Notes: generated by a model from the letters alone, not told the origin. 64,000 nt of DNA from Candidatus Mycobacterium wuenschmannii (GCF_030252325.1 NZ_CP126981.1:1116001-1180000), one strand, 5' to 3'; counted from the stretch's first letter, positions 36,481 through 46,378 are shown. Numbers and translations: made by a program.

Positions 36481-37725
36481 ATGACTGCAGCACTCGACTT
36501 CGGCGCGTTCCCACCAGATGTCAACTCCGCCAAGATGTACGCCGGCCCCGGGTCGGCGTCGATGCTGGCCGCCGCGTCCACGTGGAACGGGCTGGCGTCC
36601 GAACTGCGTTCGCAGGCAGCCAATTACAGTGCGATCGTCGCGAACCTGACCGGCGAGGGCTGGCAGGGCCCGGCGTCGACCGCGATGGCAGGCGCCGCCG
36701 CGCCGTACACGGCGTGGATGCACACGACGGCGGCGCAGGCCGAGCAGACCGCCGGCCAGGCGACGGCCGCGGCAGCGGCGTACGAGGCCGCCTACGGGAT
36801 GACCGTGCCGCCGCCGGTGATCGCGGCCAATCGGGCTCAGCTCGCGGCGTTGGTCGCCACGAATGTGCTGGGCCAGAACGGTCCCGCCATCGCGGCGACC
36901 GAGGCGCACTACGGCCAGATGTGGGCGCAGGACGCCGCGGCGATGTACGGCTACGCCGCACAGTCGTCGTCGGCCACCAAGGTGCCGGCGTTCGCGACCG
37001 CGCCGCAGACCACCGCCCCCGGCGCGCTCGCAGGTCAGGCGGCCGCGACGACTCAGGCCACCGGCAGCAGCGCGCAGGCCGCGTTGTCGCAGCTGACCTC
37101 GTCGGTTCCCGGCACGCTGCAGGGAATGTCGTCGCCGGCGACGTCGTCGACCTCGATGCTGGGCGAGCTCGAGGGCCTGCTCAGTGGTGGCTCGTCGGGC
37201 AACTCGCAGCTCGACGGTTTCTGGAACGCGTGGGGGCCCAACGCCAACGTCTGGAACACGATCACCTCGACCGGAGCGATCAACCCGCTGCAGGCGGCGC
37301 AAATCGTCACCAGCGCCAGCTTCCTCGGACCCGGCACGATGGCGGGAAGCGAGGGCCTGAGCCAACTTTCACCGTTGGGCGGGATGGCCGCGGGCCTGGG
37401 CTCTGGCACGCCGGCAATCTCGGGCGTGACCGGCCTCGGCGCGGCCGCACCCTCGATGTCGGCGGGCGTCGGTCAGGCCGCGTCCATCGGCCAGCTGTCG
37501 GTGCCGCCCGGCTGGACCTCGGCGCCGCCCGCGGCGATGCCGTCGGCCGGATCGGCGCTGGGCAGCACGCCGTTGGCCGCACCGGCCGAGGTCGCGGCCG
37601 GTGTACCCGGCGTGGCCCCGACGGGTGCCGGGGTCGGCGCCCGCGCCGGGGCGACCGGCGGCATCATGGACACCCGGTTCCTGGCCCGGCCGCCGATGGT
37701 CCCCTCGTGGGCTGCGGTCGGCTAA
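36481..37725 (+). CDS. PPE family protein, PPE-SVP subgroup (PPE31-like position)
   Basis: A 414-residue PPE protein: N-terminus [20 protein letters not shown], WxG turn EGWQG, a Ser/Gly-rich linker and C-terminal [14 protein letters not shown] (SVP motif). It is paired with the PE gene 13 bp upstream, and CAGGAG precedes the ATG. It is followed by mgtC after 91 bp on the same strand. The likely role is an outer-membrane Mg2+ permeability factor exported by ESX-5, working with MgtC under the M-box; this is inferred from context. Confidence 0.92.
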   Translation: MTAALDFGAFPPDVNSAKMYAGPGSASMLAAASTWNGLASELRSQAANYSAIVANLTGEGWQGPASTAMAGAAAPYTAWMHTTAAQAEQTAGQATAAAAAYEAAYGMTVPPPVIAANRAQLAALVATNVLGQNGPAIAATEAHYGQMWAQDAAAMYGYAAQSSSATKVPAFATAPQTTAPGALAGQAAATTQATGSSAQAALSQLTSSVPGTLQGMSSPATSSTSMLGELEGLLSGGSSGNSQLDGFWNAWGPNANVWNTITSTGAINPLQAAQIVTSASFLGPGTMAGSEGLSQLSPLGGMAAGLGSGTPAISGVTGLGAAAPSMSAGVGQAASIGQLSVPPGWTSAPPAAMPSAGSALGSTPLAAPAEVAAGVPGVAPTGAGVGARAGATGGIMDTRFLARPPMVPSWAAVG

Positions 37726-37816
37726 GCCGCACACTGTATTTCGAGCGGTGAGCGCCGATCGGGCGTGGCGTCGTCCACACTGATAGGCACCTCGCCCGGG
37801 AAAGGAGAGCCGCGTC

Positions 37817-38542
37817 ATGCACACGCTGACAATCGCGGAATTCACGCTGCGGCTGGCCGTGGGCCTCGGCTGCGGCGCCCTGATCGGCATCGAGCGGCAG
37901 TGGCAGGCCCGGCGGGCCGGCCTGCGCACCAACGCCCTGGTGGCGACGGGCGCGACGTTGTTCGTGCTGTACGCCGTCGCGACCAACGACAGCAGTCCCA
38001 CCCGGGTGGCCTCCTATGTGGTCTCCGGAGTCGGTTTTCTCGGTGGTGGGGTGATCCTGCGTGAGGGGTTCAACGTCCGCGGCCTCAACACCGCGGCCAC
38101 GCTCTGGTGCTCGGCCGCGGTGGGGGTGCTCGCGGCCGGGGGATACCTGGTGTTCGCGCTGATCGCGACCGGCACCATCGTGTTGATTCATCTGCTGGGA
38201 CGCCCGGTGGGGCACCTGATCGACCGCGACAACGTGGTCGAGGAGGACGAGGACGATCAGCCGTACCAGCTGCAGCTGATCTGCCGGCCCAAGTCCGAGA
38301 AGTACGCGCGCGCGCAGATCGTGCAGCGCACCGGATTCGGCGGGGATCGTCTGCTGCTGCGTGGCATCTACACCGGCCGCAACAGCGACGACAGCGTCAC
38401 GCTGACCGCCTATTTGCTCAGCGACGGCCACGCGCCGTCCCGGCTGGAGCAGCTCGTCGCCGAGTTGTCCCTGCAGGAGGGCGTGCAGGCGGTGCATTGG
38501 TATGCGGGTGACCAGGATGACCGCATGCCGCCGGCGCATTAG
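37817..38542 (+). CDS. mgtC: MgtC family protein
   Basis: A 241-residue inner-membrane protein. The conserved MgtC half (about residues 1-140) has four or five membrane helices with GLGCGALIGIERQWQARRAGLRTNALV (in part) and GVGFLGGGVILREG. A C-terminal cytoplasmic ACT-like domain follows (about 155-235). MgtC supports growth in low Mg2+ and survival in macrophages, in part by restraining the F1Fo ATPase in Salmonella. It matches Rv1811. AAAGGAG lies before the ATG. It probably shares the M-box-controlled transcript. Confidence 0.93.
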   Translation: MHTLTIAEFTLRLAVGLGCGALIGIERQWQARRAGLRTNALVATGATLFVLYAVATNDSSPTRVASYVVSGVGFLGGGVILREGFNVRGLNTAATLWCSAAVGVLAAGGYLVFALIATGTIVLIHLLGRPVGHLIDRDNVVEEDEDDQPYQLQLICRPKSEKYARAQIVQRTGFGGDRLLLRGIYTGRNSDDSVTLTAYLLSDGHAPSRLEQLVAELSLQEGVQAVHWYAGDQDDRMPPAH

Positions 38543-38565
38543 CCCGTCGTCGTAGGGTGTGTGAC

Positions 38566-39507
38566 GTGACTGCGATCTCCGGCTTCCTCTCCGTGCTGCC
38601 AGAGCAGATGCGGGATCCGGTGTTGTTCGCGATCCCGTTCTTTCTCGGCCTGCTGATCCTGGAATGGACGGCGGCACGCAAACTCGAGCGCATCGAGCGG
38701 CAAGCATCGATGCCCACCGACCGTCCGGGAGCGGGCGCGTATCTGACCGCCGACTCGTGGGCCAGCATCCGGATGGGTCTCATCTCGGTCGCCACGACGG
38801 CGGGCTGGAAGTTCCTCGCGCTGCTGGGGTACGCCGCGATTTATGCCTACGTCGCGCCGTGGCACTTGGCCGCGACGCGGTGGTACACGTGGGTGATCGC
38901 GATCCTCGGCGTCGACCTCCTTTATTACTGCTATCACCGCAGCGCGCACCGCATTCGGCTGATGTGGGCGACCCATCAGGCGCATCACTCGAGCCAGTTC
39001 TTCAACTTTGCCACCGCGCTGCGGCAGAAGTGGAACAACAGCGGCGAGATCCTGATGTGGATCCCGTTGCCGCTCTTGGGAATTCCGCCTTGGGTGGTGT
39101 TCTGCAGTTTCTCGCTGAATCTGATCTACCAGTTCTGGGTGCACACCGAACGAATTGGGCGCATGTGGGCGCCTTTCGAATTCGTCTTCAACACACCCTC
39201 GCACCACCGGGTGCACCACGGGATGGACGCCGAATACCTCGACAAGAACTACGGCGGAATATTCATCGTCTGGGACCGGCTGTTCGGCACCTTCCGGCAG
39301 GAGACCTTCCGGCCGCACTACGGCCTGACCAAACAGGTCGACACGTTCAACGTCTGGAAACTGCAGACCCATGAATACCTCTCTATCGCAAGGGATTTCC
39401 GTTCTGCGAGGCGTTTCCGCGACCGCCTCGGGTATGTGTTCGGGCCGCCTGGATGGCAGCCGGCCGGGGTGCTGCGCAGCGCTGCTCCGCTGACTCCCTC
39501 GCGCTGA
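38566..39507 (+). CDS. erg3: Sterol desaturase / fatty-acid hydroxylase superfamily protein (Erg3-like)
   Basis: A 313-residue integral membrane di-iron enzyme, homologous to Rv1814. The eight-His ligand set appears as HRSAH, HQAHHS and HHRVHHG, between four hydrophobic segments. The family hydroxylates or desaturates sterols and acyl chains with O2. Mycobacteria make no sterols, so the substrate is uncertain despite the erg3 name. GTG 38566 was preferred over GTG 38557, three codons upstream in frame. Confidence 0.88.
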   Translation: MTAISGFLSVLPEQMRDPVLFAIPFFLGLLILEWTAARKLERIERQASMPTDRPGAGAYLTADSWASIRMGLISVATTAGWKFLALLGYAAIYAYVAPWHLAATRWYTWVIAILGVDLLYYCYHRSAHRIRLMWATHQAHHSSQFFNFATALRQKWNNSGEILMWIPLPLLGIPPWVVFCSFSLNLIYQFWVHTERIGRMWAPFEFVFNTPSHHRVHHGMDAEYLDKNYGGIFIVWDRLFGTFRQETFRPHYGLTKQVDTFNVWKLQTHEYLSIARDFRSARRFRDRLGYVFGPPGWQPAGVLRSAAPLTPSR

Positions 39508-39649
39508 CCATCCGCTCAGCGGCAGTGAGTCCTTGTTCACCCGGCGTTTTTATTTCGGCGAGCCGAAAGCCCCCACGGCTTAGCCAAGATCAGTAAGTTC
39601 GACGGCGAGGCCGGTATCCGCCTGCCGCGACCACGAGAAGGGAATTGCT

Positions 39650-40234
39650 GTGGGAGACACTCTCACCGAGGGGCAAAAGCTCGTCAAAGGTGAATCGCTG
39701 ACATCGAGCAACGGGGCCTACACCCTGACACTGCAGGATGACGGAAACCTGGTCCTGGCATCACGCGGTCACGCGATCTGGTCGTCGGGCACCAACGGCG
39801 AAGACGTCGTGCGCGCCGAGGTGCAGAGCGACGGCAACTTCGTTCTCTACACGGGCGACAAGCCGGTGTGGCACACCGACACCAAGGGCAAAAAGAACGT
39901 CCGCCTGGTCCTGCAGGACGACCGCAACCTCGTGCTCTACTCCGCAGACGGCGCCGCGTGGTCGACCAAGACCGAGACCGACGCTCCTCCGCCGGCCGAG
40001 CCCGAAGCGGCCGCACCGGCAGCCGCCGAGGAAGAACACCACGCCGAGGAAGCCGCGCACGCCGAGCCGGAGCCCGCCGCCCCGCGGACTTACACCGTCG
40101 AGTCGGGTGACACGTTGTGGGCCATCGCCGAGCAGTTCTACGGCGACGGCAACAAGTACCAGATCATCGCCGACGCCAGCGGCATCTCGAACCCGGACCT
40201 GATTCAACCGGGCCAGGTTCTGACCATTCCTTGA
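39650..40234 (+). CDS. B-lectin (bulb-type mannose-binding) plus LysM domain protein
   Basis: A 194-residue protein. The B-lectin domain (about 1-107) has three mannose-site motifs: QDDGNLVLA (lacking the final Tyr), QSDGNFVLY and QDDRNLVLY. An acidic Ala/Glu/Pro/His linker (about 108-145) leads to a LysM domain (YTVESGDTLWAIAEQFYG ... IQPGQVLTIP) that binds peptidoglycan. It resembles the M. smegmatis lectin MSMEG_3662. There is no classical signal peptide, so the export route is unclear. GTG start with GAGAAGGGA upstream. It has no counterpart between Rv1814 and Rv1815 in H37Rv that I recall. Confidence 0.9.
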   Translation: MGDTLTEGQKLVKGESLTSSNGAYTLTLQDDGNLVLASRGHAIWSSGTNGEDVVRAEVQSDGNFVLYTGDKPVWHTDTKGKKNVRLVLQDDRNLVLYSADGAAWSTKTETDAPPPAEPEAAAPAAAEEEHHAEEAAHAEPEPAAPRTYTVESGDTLWAIAEQFYGDGNKYQIIADASGISNPDLIQPGQVLTIP

Positions 40235-40364
40235 TCGCGAGGGGAGCGCGTCGGCCGCGAATCCGGCCGGCGCGCTCTCGTCAGATCCGCTCTCGGCTTA
40301 GGATTTGCTAGGTAATCTAAAAGCCTGCCGGTGGGGAGCCGGTGTTCACGGATCGGAGTCGTGG

Positions 40365-41036
40365 GTGGGGGGTTCGGCAATTCGCGCATTCGGCGTAACT
40401 CTCGCGGCTGCGGTCGCGGCATTCTGCGTTCCCGCGCCCGCCCACGCTGATCCGGTGCCCGTATTCCCCGGAATGGAGATCCACCAGGGTCCTCACCTGT
40501 GCACTCTGGGCTACGTCGATCCCGCGCTGCGGGTGGCGTTCAGCGCCGGGCACTGCCACAGCGACGGCCCGGTTATGGACCGGGACAACAAGGTGATCGG
40601 CAACGTCGCAACATTCCGGGACAACACACCCAACGGGACGGTGGTCCATACCGACCAGGAGATCTCGGACTACGAATCGATCGTGTTGGCCCCCGACGTG
40701 ACGATCAACAACATCCTGCCCGGTGGGCGCTTGCTGCAGTCCGACCCGGGACTGGTCGTCACGCCCGGCGAACCGATCTGTCACTTCGGCGTCGTCACCG
40801 GCGAGAGCTGCGGAACGGTGGAGGCCGTCAACAACGGCTGGTTCACGATGAGCCACGGCACCGTCAGCCAGCAGGGTGACTCCGGCGGACCGGTCTACCT
40901 CACCAACGGACCCGGACCCGCCCGCATCGTCGGCATCTTCAACAGCGTTTGGGGCAACCTGCCGGCGGCGGTGTCGTGGCAGTCGACCACCCAGCAGATC
41001 CGTCAGGACGTAGGCGTCGGCGGGCCGGCCATCTAG
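40365..41036 (+). CDS. Secreted trypsin-like serine protease, Rv1815-like
   Basis: A 223-residue chymotrypsin-fold protein close to Rv1815 in length. The Sec signal peptide (about 1-28) ends VPAPAHA before [11 protein letters not shown]. The catalytic set is His in FSAGHC, Asp in SDYESIVL and Ser in GDSGGPVYL. Two or more Cys could form disulfides (LCTLGY, GHC, ICHFG, SCGTVE). GTG 40365 gives a normal signal peptide; a TTG at 40305 adds 20 unlikely residues. Its stop overlaps the opposing gene by 4 bp. The substrate is unknown. Confidence 0.88.
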   Translation: MGGSAIRAFGVTLAAAVAAFCVPAPAHADPVPVFPGMEIHQGPHLCTLGYVDPALRVAFSAGHCHSDGPVMDRDNKVIGNVATFRDNTPNGTVVHTDQEISDYESIVLAPDVTINNILPGGRLLQSDPGLVVTPGEPICHFGVVTGESCGTVEAVNNGWFTMSHGTVSQQGDSGGPVYLTNGPGPARIVGIFNSVWGNLPAAVSWQSTTQQIRQDVGVGGPAI

Positions 41037-41473
41037 CGCGTCAGCACAAAAACCGGGATCGACGGCGCGGCGGCGCGCAGCTCGTCGGCGCCGGAATCCG
41101 GTGTCAGCCCGGCGATGTGGCCCTTGACCTCCCAGTACCACCGCTCCAGGTAACGCTTCAGCACCTCCGCCTTGGCGCCGTCCGCCAGCTCTGTCGCGCG
41201 CAGACTGCGGCGACGCCACACCGGTCCGACATCGACCGCGCCCGCTGTGCGGACGTTGCGGGCCCACTGGGTGTTGCCGCGCGGCGACACGAGGTACTCG
41301 GCATCACCGATGGTCAAGACGTTGACGACCACGCTACGGACGCGACCGCTCGCGCGTCCGCGCACGCGTAGCGCGCGGGTGCCCGCGATGCTGATGCCGG
41401 CTTCGGCCAGCCATCGGATCAAGGTGTTCGCCTTCTTCGCGACACCGCTGGGTTCGTCGTATCTCGTCGCCAC
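41033..41473 (-). CDS. Deazaflavin (F420)-dependent nitroreductase family protein, Ddn-like
   Basis: A 146-residue split-barrel protein of the Ddn/FDOR-A group: [32 protein letters not shown] (in pieces) is the family core, and [12 protein letters not shown] contacts the F420 phosphate. Members reduce quinones or nitroimidazoles with F420H2. It is divergent from an Rv1816-like TetR gene with two matching operator boxes between, so it is a likely target of that repressor. It is absent between Rv1815 and Rv1816 in H37Rv as I recall, which would make it an insertion here. Confidence 0.85.
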   Translation of the reverse strand: MATRYDEPSGVAKKANTLIRWLAEAGISIAGTRALRVRGRASGRVRSVVVNVLTIGDAEYLVSPRGNTQWARNVRTAGAVDVGPVWRRRSLRATELADGAKAEVLKRYLERWYWEVKGHIAGLTPDSGADELRAAAPSIPVFVLTR

Positions 41474-41497
41474 GAGCGCTCCTATGTTCGGTTACTG

Positions 41498-41512
41498 AGA
41501 GCACTGCTCTCT
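41498..41512. promoter_or_regulatory. Candidate TetR operator, box 1
   Basis: AGAGCACTGCTCTCT contains a near-perfect 7-1-7 palindrome (GAGAGCA-C-TGCTCTC, 41497-41511). It lies 25 bp upstream of the Ddn-like gene start and recurs 51 bp to the right with two changes. Binding by the adjacent TetR protein is inferred. Confidence 0.65.
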
Positions 41513-41548
41513 TTGCTGGAAGAATGACACACCGGCTCAGGAAAAACA

Positions 41549-41563
41549 AGAGCACCGTTCTCT
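41549..41563. promoter_or_regulatory. Candidate TetR operator, box 2
   Basis: AGAGCACCGTTCTCT matches box 1 at 13 of 15 positions and lies just before the possible TTG start of the tetR gene. Two boxes in one divergent promoter fit joint control of tetR and the Ddn-like gene. Confidence 0.6.
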
Positions 41564-41564
41564 G

Positions 41565-42293
41565 TTGTGTCACACTTGCCAGATGGCGAATCGGCGCGAT
41601 GCGCGCGAACGCACCGAGGCGCAGATCATCGAGCTCGGTCGGCGCCACCTGGTGGAGCACGGCGCGGCCGGGCTGTCGCTGCGCGCAATCGCCCGCGACC
41701 TCGGCATGGTGTCGTCCGCGGTGTACCGCTACGTCGCCAGCCGCGACGAGTTGCTGACGTTGCTGCTGATCGACGCGTACTCCGAGCTTGCCGACGTGGT
41801 GGATCGCGCCCGCGACGCGGTGTCCGACGACGCGTGGACCGAGGACGTCGTTGCGATCGCCCACGCGGTGCGGGACTGGGCCGTGACACACCCGGCCAGT
41901 TGGGCGCTGCTGTACGGCAGTCCGGTGCCCGGCTATCACGCTCCGGCTGAGCGGACGGTCGAGCCCGGGACCCGGGTGATCGGCGCGCTGTTCGACGCCG
42001 TGGCGGCCGGCATAGCGACCGGAGACATCAAGTTGACGAATCATTCTGCGCCGCAACCGATGTCCGATGACTTCGAGCGACTCCGTCAGGAATTCGGATT
42101 TGCCGGCGACGACACGGTCATCGCCAAGTGCTTTGCGACGTGGGCCGCCGTGGTCGGCGCGATCAGCCTCGAGGTGTTCGGTCAGTACGGCGCCGACACG
42201 TTGAGCGACACCCACGCGGTGTTCGACGCTCAGGTGCGGCTATTGGTCGGGGTGCTCACCCAGCCGGCTTTCGGGGTTTCGGCGCCGAATTAG
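41565..42293 (+). CDS. TetR family regulator, Rv1816-like
   Basis: A 242-residue TetR regulator. The HTH lies at about residues 15-60 (GLSLRAIARDLGMVSSAVYRYVASRDEL, in part), and the C-terminal domain matches Rv1816 (WALLYGSPVPGYHAP, AISLEVFGQYGAD). The start may be TTG 41565, because the first residues MCxTC also occur in Rv1816, or ATG 41583 (MANRRDARER). It is divergent from the Ddn-like gene with two palindromic boxes between. The ligand is unknown. Confidence 0.9.
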   Translation: MCHTCQMANRRDARERTEAQIIELGRRHLVEHGAAGLSLRAIARDLGMVSSAVYRYVASRDELLTLLLIDAYSELADVVDRARDAVSDDAWTEDVVAIAHAVRDWAVTHPASWALLYGSPVPGYHAPAERTVEPGTRVIGALFDAVAAGIATGDIKLTNHSAPQPMSDDFERLRQEFGFAGDDTVIAKCFATWAAVVGAISLEVFGQYGADTLSDTHAVFDAQVRLLVGVLTQPAFGVSAPN

Positions 42294-42384
42294 AACATGT
42301 TCACCGGGCCTTTTTCGACGGCGGACATCGCCGATCCCGGCAACAGTTCCGGCCGGGCAAGGGGCTGGGTTATCCTGCGAGGCG

Positions 42385-42885
42385 ATGAGTCTCCGCTTCG
42401 GATCACCGGTCCAAACCGCATGGGTGACGCGCGACCTGGATGCCACCGAAACGGCTCTCACCGGGCTATTAGGCGTCAGGAAGTGGGTGCGTCTGCCCGA
42501 CATCCACTTCGCGCCGGACGCCTGTAGCTACCTTGGTGCCCCGGCCGATTTCGTCGCCAACATCTCACTGAGCTACCTCGGCGAAATGCAACTCGAACTC
42601 ATCGAACCGGTCCGCGGGCCTAATATCTATAGTGACCTTTTGGACAACTCTGGCCCGGGCTTACACCACATCTGCGTCGAGGCTGACTCTCCGGAGGAAT
42701 TCGATGCCGCCCTCGCCTCGGCGGAGCAGCAGGGGGCCTCGGTGCCACAGCAGGGCGTGATGCCCGGGGGTCTGCGCTTCGCCTACCTGTCCGCGCCGAA
42801 TTCCGGCGTTCCGTTCATCGAGATCGCGCACTTCTCACCCGAGATGCGGCAGTTCTTCGACTACATCAAGCAGGAGCAGCAGTGA
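42385..42885 (+). CDS. VOC (glyoxalase/dioxygenase fold) family protein
   Basis: A 166-residue protein with paired beta-alpha-beta-beta-beta modules. Possible metal ligands are His in GLHHICVEA and Glu in PFIEIAH, and QLELIEP is typical of VOC enzymes. The GTGA overlap with the next gene (an FAD-dependent ketosteroid-dehydrogenase-like enzyme) suggests a shared steroid or hydrophobic-substrate pathway. The reaction is not assignable. ATG 42385 was chosen after the sequence CCTGCGAGGCG. Confidence 0.82.
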   Translation: MSLRFGSPVQTAWVTRDLDATETALTGLLGVRKWVRLPDIHFAPDACSYLGAPADFVANISLSYLGEMQLELIEPVRGPNIYSDLLDNSGPGLHHICVEADSPEEFDAALASAEQQGASVPQQGVMPGGLRFAYLSAPNSGVPFIEIAHFSPEMRQFFDYIKQEQQ

Positions 42886-44378
42886 GTTCTACCGACATCC
42901 CGGCAACATTGAGCGTCGATGACATCCCGTCGTGGTCGGACGAGGCGGACGTCGTAGTGCTCGGCTTCGGCATCGCGGGCGGGTGCGCGGCGGTCAGCGC
43001 TGCCGCCGAAGGCGCACGGGTCCTGGTGCTGGAACGGGCCGCCGCCGCGGGTGGCACCAGCGCGATGGCCGGGGGTCACTTCTACCTCGGCGGCGGCACG
43101 GCGGTTCAGGAAGCGACAGGTCATCCCGACTCCGCCGAGGAGATGTACAAATACCTCGTCGCGGTGTCGCGCGATCCTGACCATGAGAAGATCCGCGCCT
43201 ACAGCGGCGGCAGCGTCGAGCACTTCAATTGGTTGGAAGACTTGGGTTTTCAGTTCGAGCGAAGCTTCTACCCGGGCAAGGTCGTGGTACCGCCGGGCAC
43301 CGAAGGGCTCAGTTACACCGGCAATGAGAAGGTCTGGCCGTTCTGCGAGCAGGCCGTCCCGTCGCCGCGAGGGCATTCCGTTCCCGTGCCCGGAGAACTC
43401 GGCGGCGCGTCGATGGTGATCGATCTGCTGGTCAAGCGCGCCGACGAACTGGGCGTCCAATTCCGGTACGAAACGGGGGCAACCAACCTGGTCCTGGACG
43501 CCGAGGGGGTCGTGGTCGGAGTCGCGTGGAAGCACTTCACCGAAACCGGTGCGGTCAAAGCGAAGTCGGTGATCGTCGCGACCGGCGGATTCGCGATGAA
43601 CGCCGACATGGTCGCCGAACACACCCCTGAACTGGGTCAGCCGCGCCGCACCAAACACCATGGGCTGGTGGCTCCATACATCTTGGGCAATCCGAACGAC
43701 GACGGTCTCGGTCTGCGGATGGGTGTTTCGGCGGGCGGCGTGGCCGAGAACATGAACGAGAAATTCATCACCGCCGCCGCGTATCCACCCGAGATCCTGC
43801 TGACCGGTGTGATCGTCAACAAAGACGGCAAGCGATTCGTCGCCGAGGACTCCTACCATTCGCGCACATCGGCTTTCGTGCTCGAGCAGCCAGAGCAGAC
43901 GGCGTATCTGATCGTCGACGAGGCGCACACCGAGATGCCCGCGATGCCGTTGATCAAGTTCCTCGACGGTTACGAGACGATCGCCGAACTCGAAGAGGCA
44001 CTCGAGATCCCCGCGGGTCATGTGGCCGCGACGCTGGAGCGCTACAACGAGTTCGCCGCCAACGGCGAAGATCCCGACTTCCACAAGCGCCCGGATTATG
44101 TTGCGCCGCAGGACAATGGGCCGTGGGCCGTATTCGACCTGTCACTCGGGCGGGCGATGTACTCCGGTTTCACGATGGGTGGCCTGGCGGTCACCGTCGA
44201 CGGCGAGGTCAAGCGCGGCGACGGCGGCGTCGTCCCGGGCCTGTACGCGGTCGGCGCGTGCGCATCGAACATCGCCCAGGACGGCAAGGGTTACGCCAGC
44301 GGCACGCAACTGGGCGAGGGGTCGTTCTTCGGGCGCCGCGCCGGAACGCACGCGGCCGGCAGGGCCGCGGGCGGGTAG
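42882..44378 (+). CDS. FAD-dependent oxidoreductase, Rv1817-like (3-ketosteroid dehydrogenase/fumarate reductase family)
   Basis: A 498-residue flavoprotein with N-terminal Rossmann motif VVVLGFGIAGGCAAVSAAAEGARVLVLE (in part) and a C-terminal FAD loop GLYAVGACASNIAQDGKGYASG. Its overall layout matches FAD_binding_2 proteins such as KstD and fumarate reductase flavoprotein. It is homologous to Rv1817. The substrate is unknown; steroid-type ring desaturation is possible. It is coupled by GTGA to the VOC gene and converges on bacA with a 3-bp gap. Confidence 0.88.
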   Translation: MSSTDIPATLSVDDIPSWSDEADVVVLGFGIAGGCAAVSAAAEGARVLVLERAAAAGGTSAMAGGHFYLGGGTAVQEATGHPDSAEEMYKYLVAVSRDPDHEKIRAYSGGSVEHFNWLEDLGFQFERSFYPGKVVVPPGTEGLSYTGNEKVWPFCEQAVPSPRGHSVPVPGELGGASMVIDLLVKRADELGVQFRYETGATNLVLDAEGVVVGVAWKHFTETGAVKAKSVIVATGGFAMNADMVAEHTPELGQPRRTKHHGLVAPYILGNPNDDGLGLRMGVSAGGVAENMNEKFITAAAYPPEILLTGVIVNKDGKRFVAEDSYHSRTSAFVLEQPEQTAYLIVDEAHTEMPAMPLIKFLDGYETIAELEEALEIPAGHVAATLERYNEFAANGEDPDFHKRPDYVAPQDNGPWAVFDLSLGRAMYSGFTMGGLAVTVDGEVKRGDGGVVPGLYAVGACASNIAQDGKGYASGTQLGEGSFFGRRAGTHAAGRAAGG

Positions 44379-44381
44379 GCG

Positions 44382-46301
44382 CTAGACCGACGCGGGTTGC
44401 TTGTCCACCTCGCCGAGCCGCCACGGGCCGCCGCCGAGCAGTTCGAGATGGCGTTGGTGGAACGTCTCCACCGCGGGCCGATGGCTCACGCTGACCACGA
44501 TGCACTGCGGTAACTCGTTGTGCAGCAACTGATATAGCGCATGCTCCAGACCTTCGTCGAGCGCCGAGGTGCTCTCGTCGAGGAAGACGGCCTTGGGTTT
44601 GGTGAGCAGGATGCGTGCGAACGCGACCCGCTGTTGCTCGCCGGGAGAGAGCACCTTGGCCCAGTCGCGCACCTCGTCGAGGCGATCCGCGAGGGGAGTG
44701 AGCGCGACCTGGCTGAGCGTGTTCTGCAGAGTCTCGTCGGAGATGTCGGTCGGCGAGTTCGGGTAGCAGACCACCGTCCTTAGATCGCCCAGCGGAACGT
44801 ACGGCAGCTGGGACAGGAACATCGTCGCGTTCTCGCCGTCCGGGCAGCGCAGCGTCCCGGACGCATACGGCCACAGCTCGGCGAGGCTGCGCAGCAACGT
44901 GGTCTTGCCCGCACCCGACTGTCCCGTAATCACCAGCGACTGACCGGATTCCAGGCGCACGTCGAGTGCGTCGACGAGCGGATCCCCGTCCGGCGTGCGC
45001 ACCTCGACGCCGTCGAATTCCACCGAACCATCCGCGGTTGGGCGCGTCAGCACCGCGGGCAGATCGCGGCCCTTGGCATTGGCGTCAACCAGACCGTGCA
45101 GACGGAGGATGGCCGCGCGGAAGGAGGCGAAGGAGTCGTAGTTGTTGCGGAAGAACGACAGCGAATCGTGGATCTCGCCGAATGCCGTGGCGGTCTGCGT
45201 GACGTCGCCGAATGCGATCTGACCGGCGAACAGTCGCGGAGCCTGGACGAGCCACGGCAACGGCACGATGGCCTGCGACATCGACACGTTCCAGCCGAGG
45301 AATCCGACCGTCCGGCGGACGTATCGCCGGTAATTGTCGATAACCGGTGTGAACCGACTCCACAATGTTGCGCGCTCGACCCTTTCACCTCGGTAGAAGC
45401 CGACCGCCTCGGCCGAATCCCGAAGCCGGACCAGCGAGTAACGGAATGCGGCGTTGAGTTTCTCGTTGTTGAAGCTCAGCCAGATCAACGGACGTCCCAG
45501 CCAGAACGCGACGATCGTCGCGACCGAGACGTAGAGGATGACGATCCAGAACATTGCGCGTGGCAGCGTAAAACCGGAAATGCTCAGTGGGCCAGACAGA
45601 TTCCACAGGATGGCCGCGAAGGAGATCACCGACACGACCGATTTCACGGCGCCGAAGAGCAAGGTGTTGGTGGTGTCGCTCTGCGGAACGTTGGTCATCC
45701 CGCCCATCCCTGCGGTGAAGATGTCGACGTCCTGCTGAATTCGCTGATCCGGGTTGTCGATGGTGTTGTCAATGAACAGATCTCGGTAATACGCCCGACC
45801 TCTGAGCCAGTCGTCGGACAGGTACCCGGTCAACCACACCCGCCAAGCGATGATGAATCGCTGCGTCAGGTAGATGTCCAGCATCACTCGGGAAATCCAC
45901 AGCGTGGCAAGCACACTGAAGTGGATCAACGACTTATAGAAGCCGTCGATACCGCTCTGCCTGATCGCGGCGTTACCCGACGCGGTCCCCATGAACGCGG
46001 TCTGCAACGAGCTGAACATGTCGTTGCTCTGGTAGCTGAGCAGCACCACCAGGCGCACCGAGAGCAAGACCAGTAGCAGCAGAACCGCCAACTGCAACCA
46101 GGTGGGGACGGCGTGCCGCCCGGTGAAGTAGCCGCCGGTGATCCGCCAGTACTGGCGCCCCCAGGTGGTCACGTAGCGCAGCAGGATGAGCACCAGCAGC
46201 ACGCTGACCGCGGCGATCACCCAACCTTTGGCCAGCCACCACAACGATTCCGTGGTCGCCGTGGACCAGTCGATCGACGGCTTGAACGGCTTCGGCTCCA
46301 A
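44382..46301 (-). CDS. bacA: ABC transporter BacA (cobalamin/peptide uptake)
   Basis: A 639-residue fused permease-ATPase, the length of Rv1819c. The SbmA/BacA-like membrane domain (about 1-380, six or more helices) is followed by an ATPase with Walker [10 protein letters not shown], signature LSPGEQQRV and Walker [10 protein letters not shown]. Rv1819c imports vitamin B12 and hydrophilic compounds, including bleomycin and peptides, through a large cavity. It is divergent from ilvG with a 77-bp gap. Confidence 0.95.
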   Translation of the reverse strand: MEPKPFKPSIDWSTATTESLWWLAKGWVIAAVSVLLVLILLRYVTTWGRQYWRITGGYFTGRHAVPTWLQLAVLLLLVLLSVRLVVLLSYQSNDMFSSLQTAFMGTASGNAAIRQSGIDGFYKSLIHFSVLATLWISRVMLDIYLTQRFIIAWRVWLTGYLSDDWLRGRAYYRDLFIDNTIDNPDQRIQQDVDIFTAGMGGMTNVPQSDTTNTLLFGAVKSVVSVISFAAILWNLSGPLSISGFTLPRAMFWIVILYVSVATIVAFWLGRPLIWLSFNNEKLNAAFRYSLVRLRDSAEAVGFYRGERVERATLWSRFTPVIDNYRRYVRRTVGFLGWNVSMSQAIVPLPWLVQAPRLFAGQIAFGDVTQTATAFGEIHDSLSFFRNNYDSFASFRAAILRLHGLVDANAKGRDLPAVLTRPTADGSVEFDGVEVRTPDGDPLVDALDVRLESGQSLVITGQSGAGKTTLLRSLAELWPYASGTLRCPDGENATMFLSQLPYVPLGDLRTVVCYPNSPTDISDETLQNTLSQVALTPLADRLDEVRDWAKVLSPGEQQRVAFARILLTKPKAVFLDESTSALDEGLEHALYQLLHNELPQCIVVSVSHRPAVETFHQRHLELLGGGPWRLGEVDKQPASV

Positions 46302-46378
46302 GATCGCGTCTCCTTGCTGACGAGGGCATCCAGCCCGTCGTCACAGTGGATGCTTCCCCGCGAAAGTACCGTAGGGCC

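Noticed and set aside
41549..41582. Rv1816-like start restricted to ATG 41583
   Set aside because: The upstream codons MCxTC seem conserved with Rv1816, so the TTG at 41565 was kept as the annotated start, with the ATG noted as an alternative.
40338..42306. Isolated TGTTCAC heptamers near 40343 and 42298
   Set aside because: Single, unphased copies are expected by chance and lack the 21-bp repetition.
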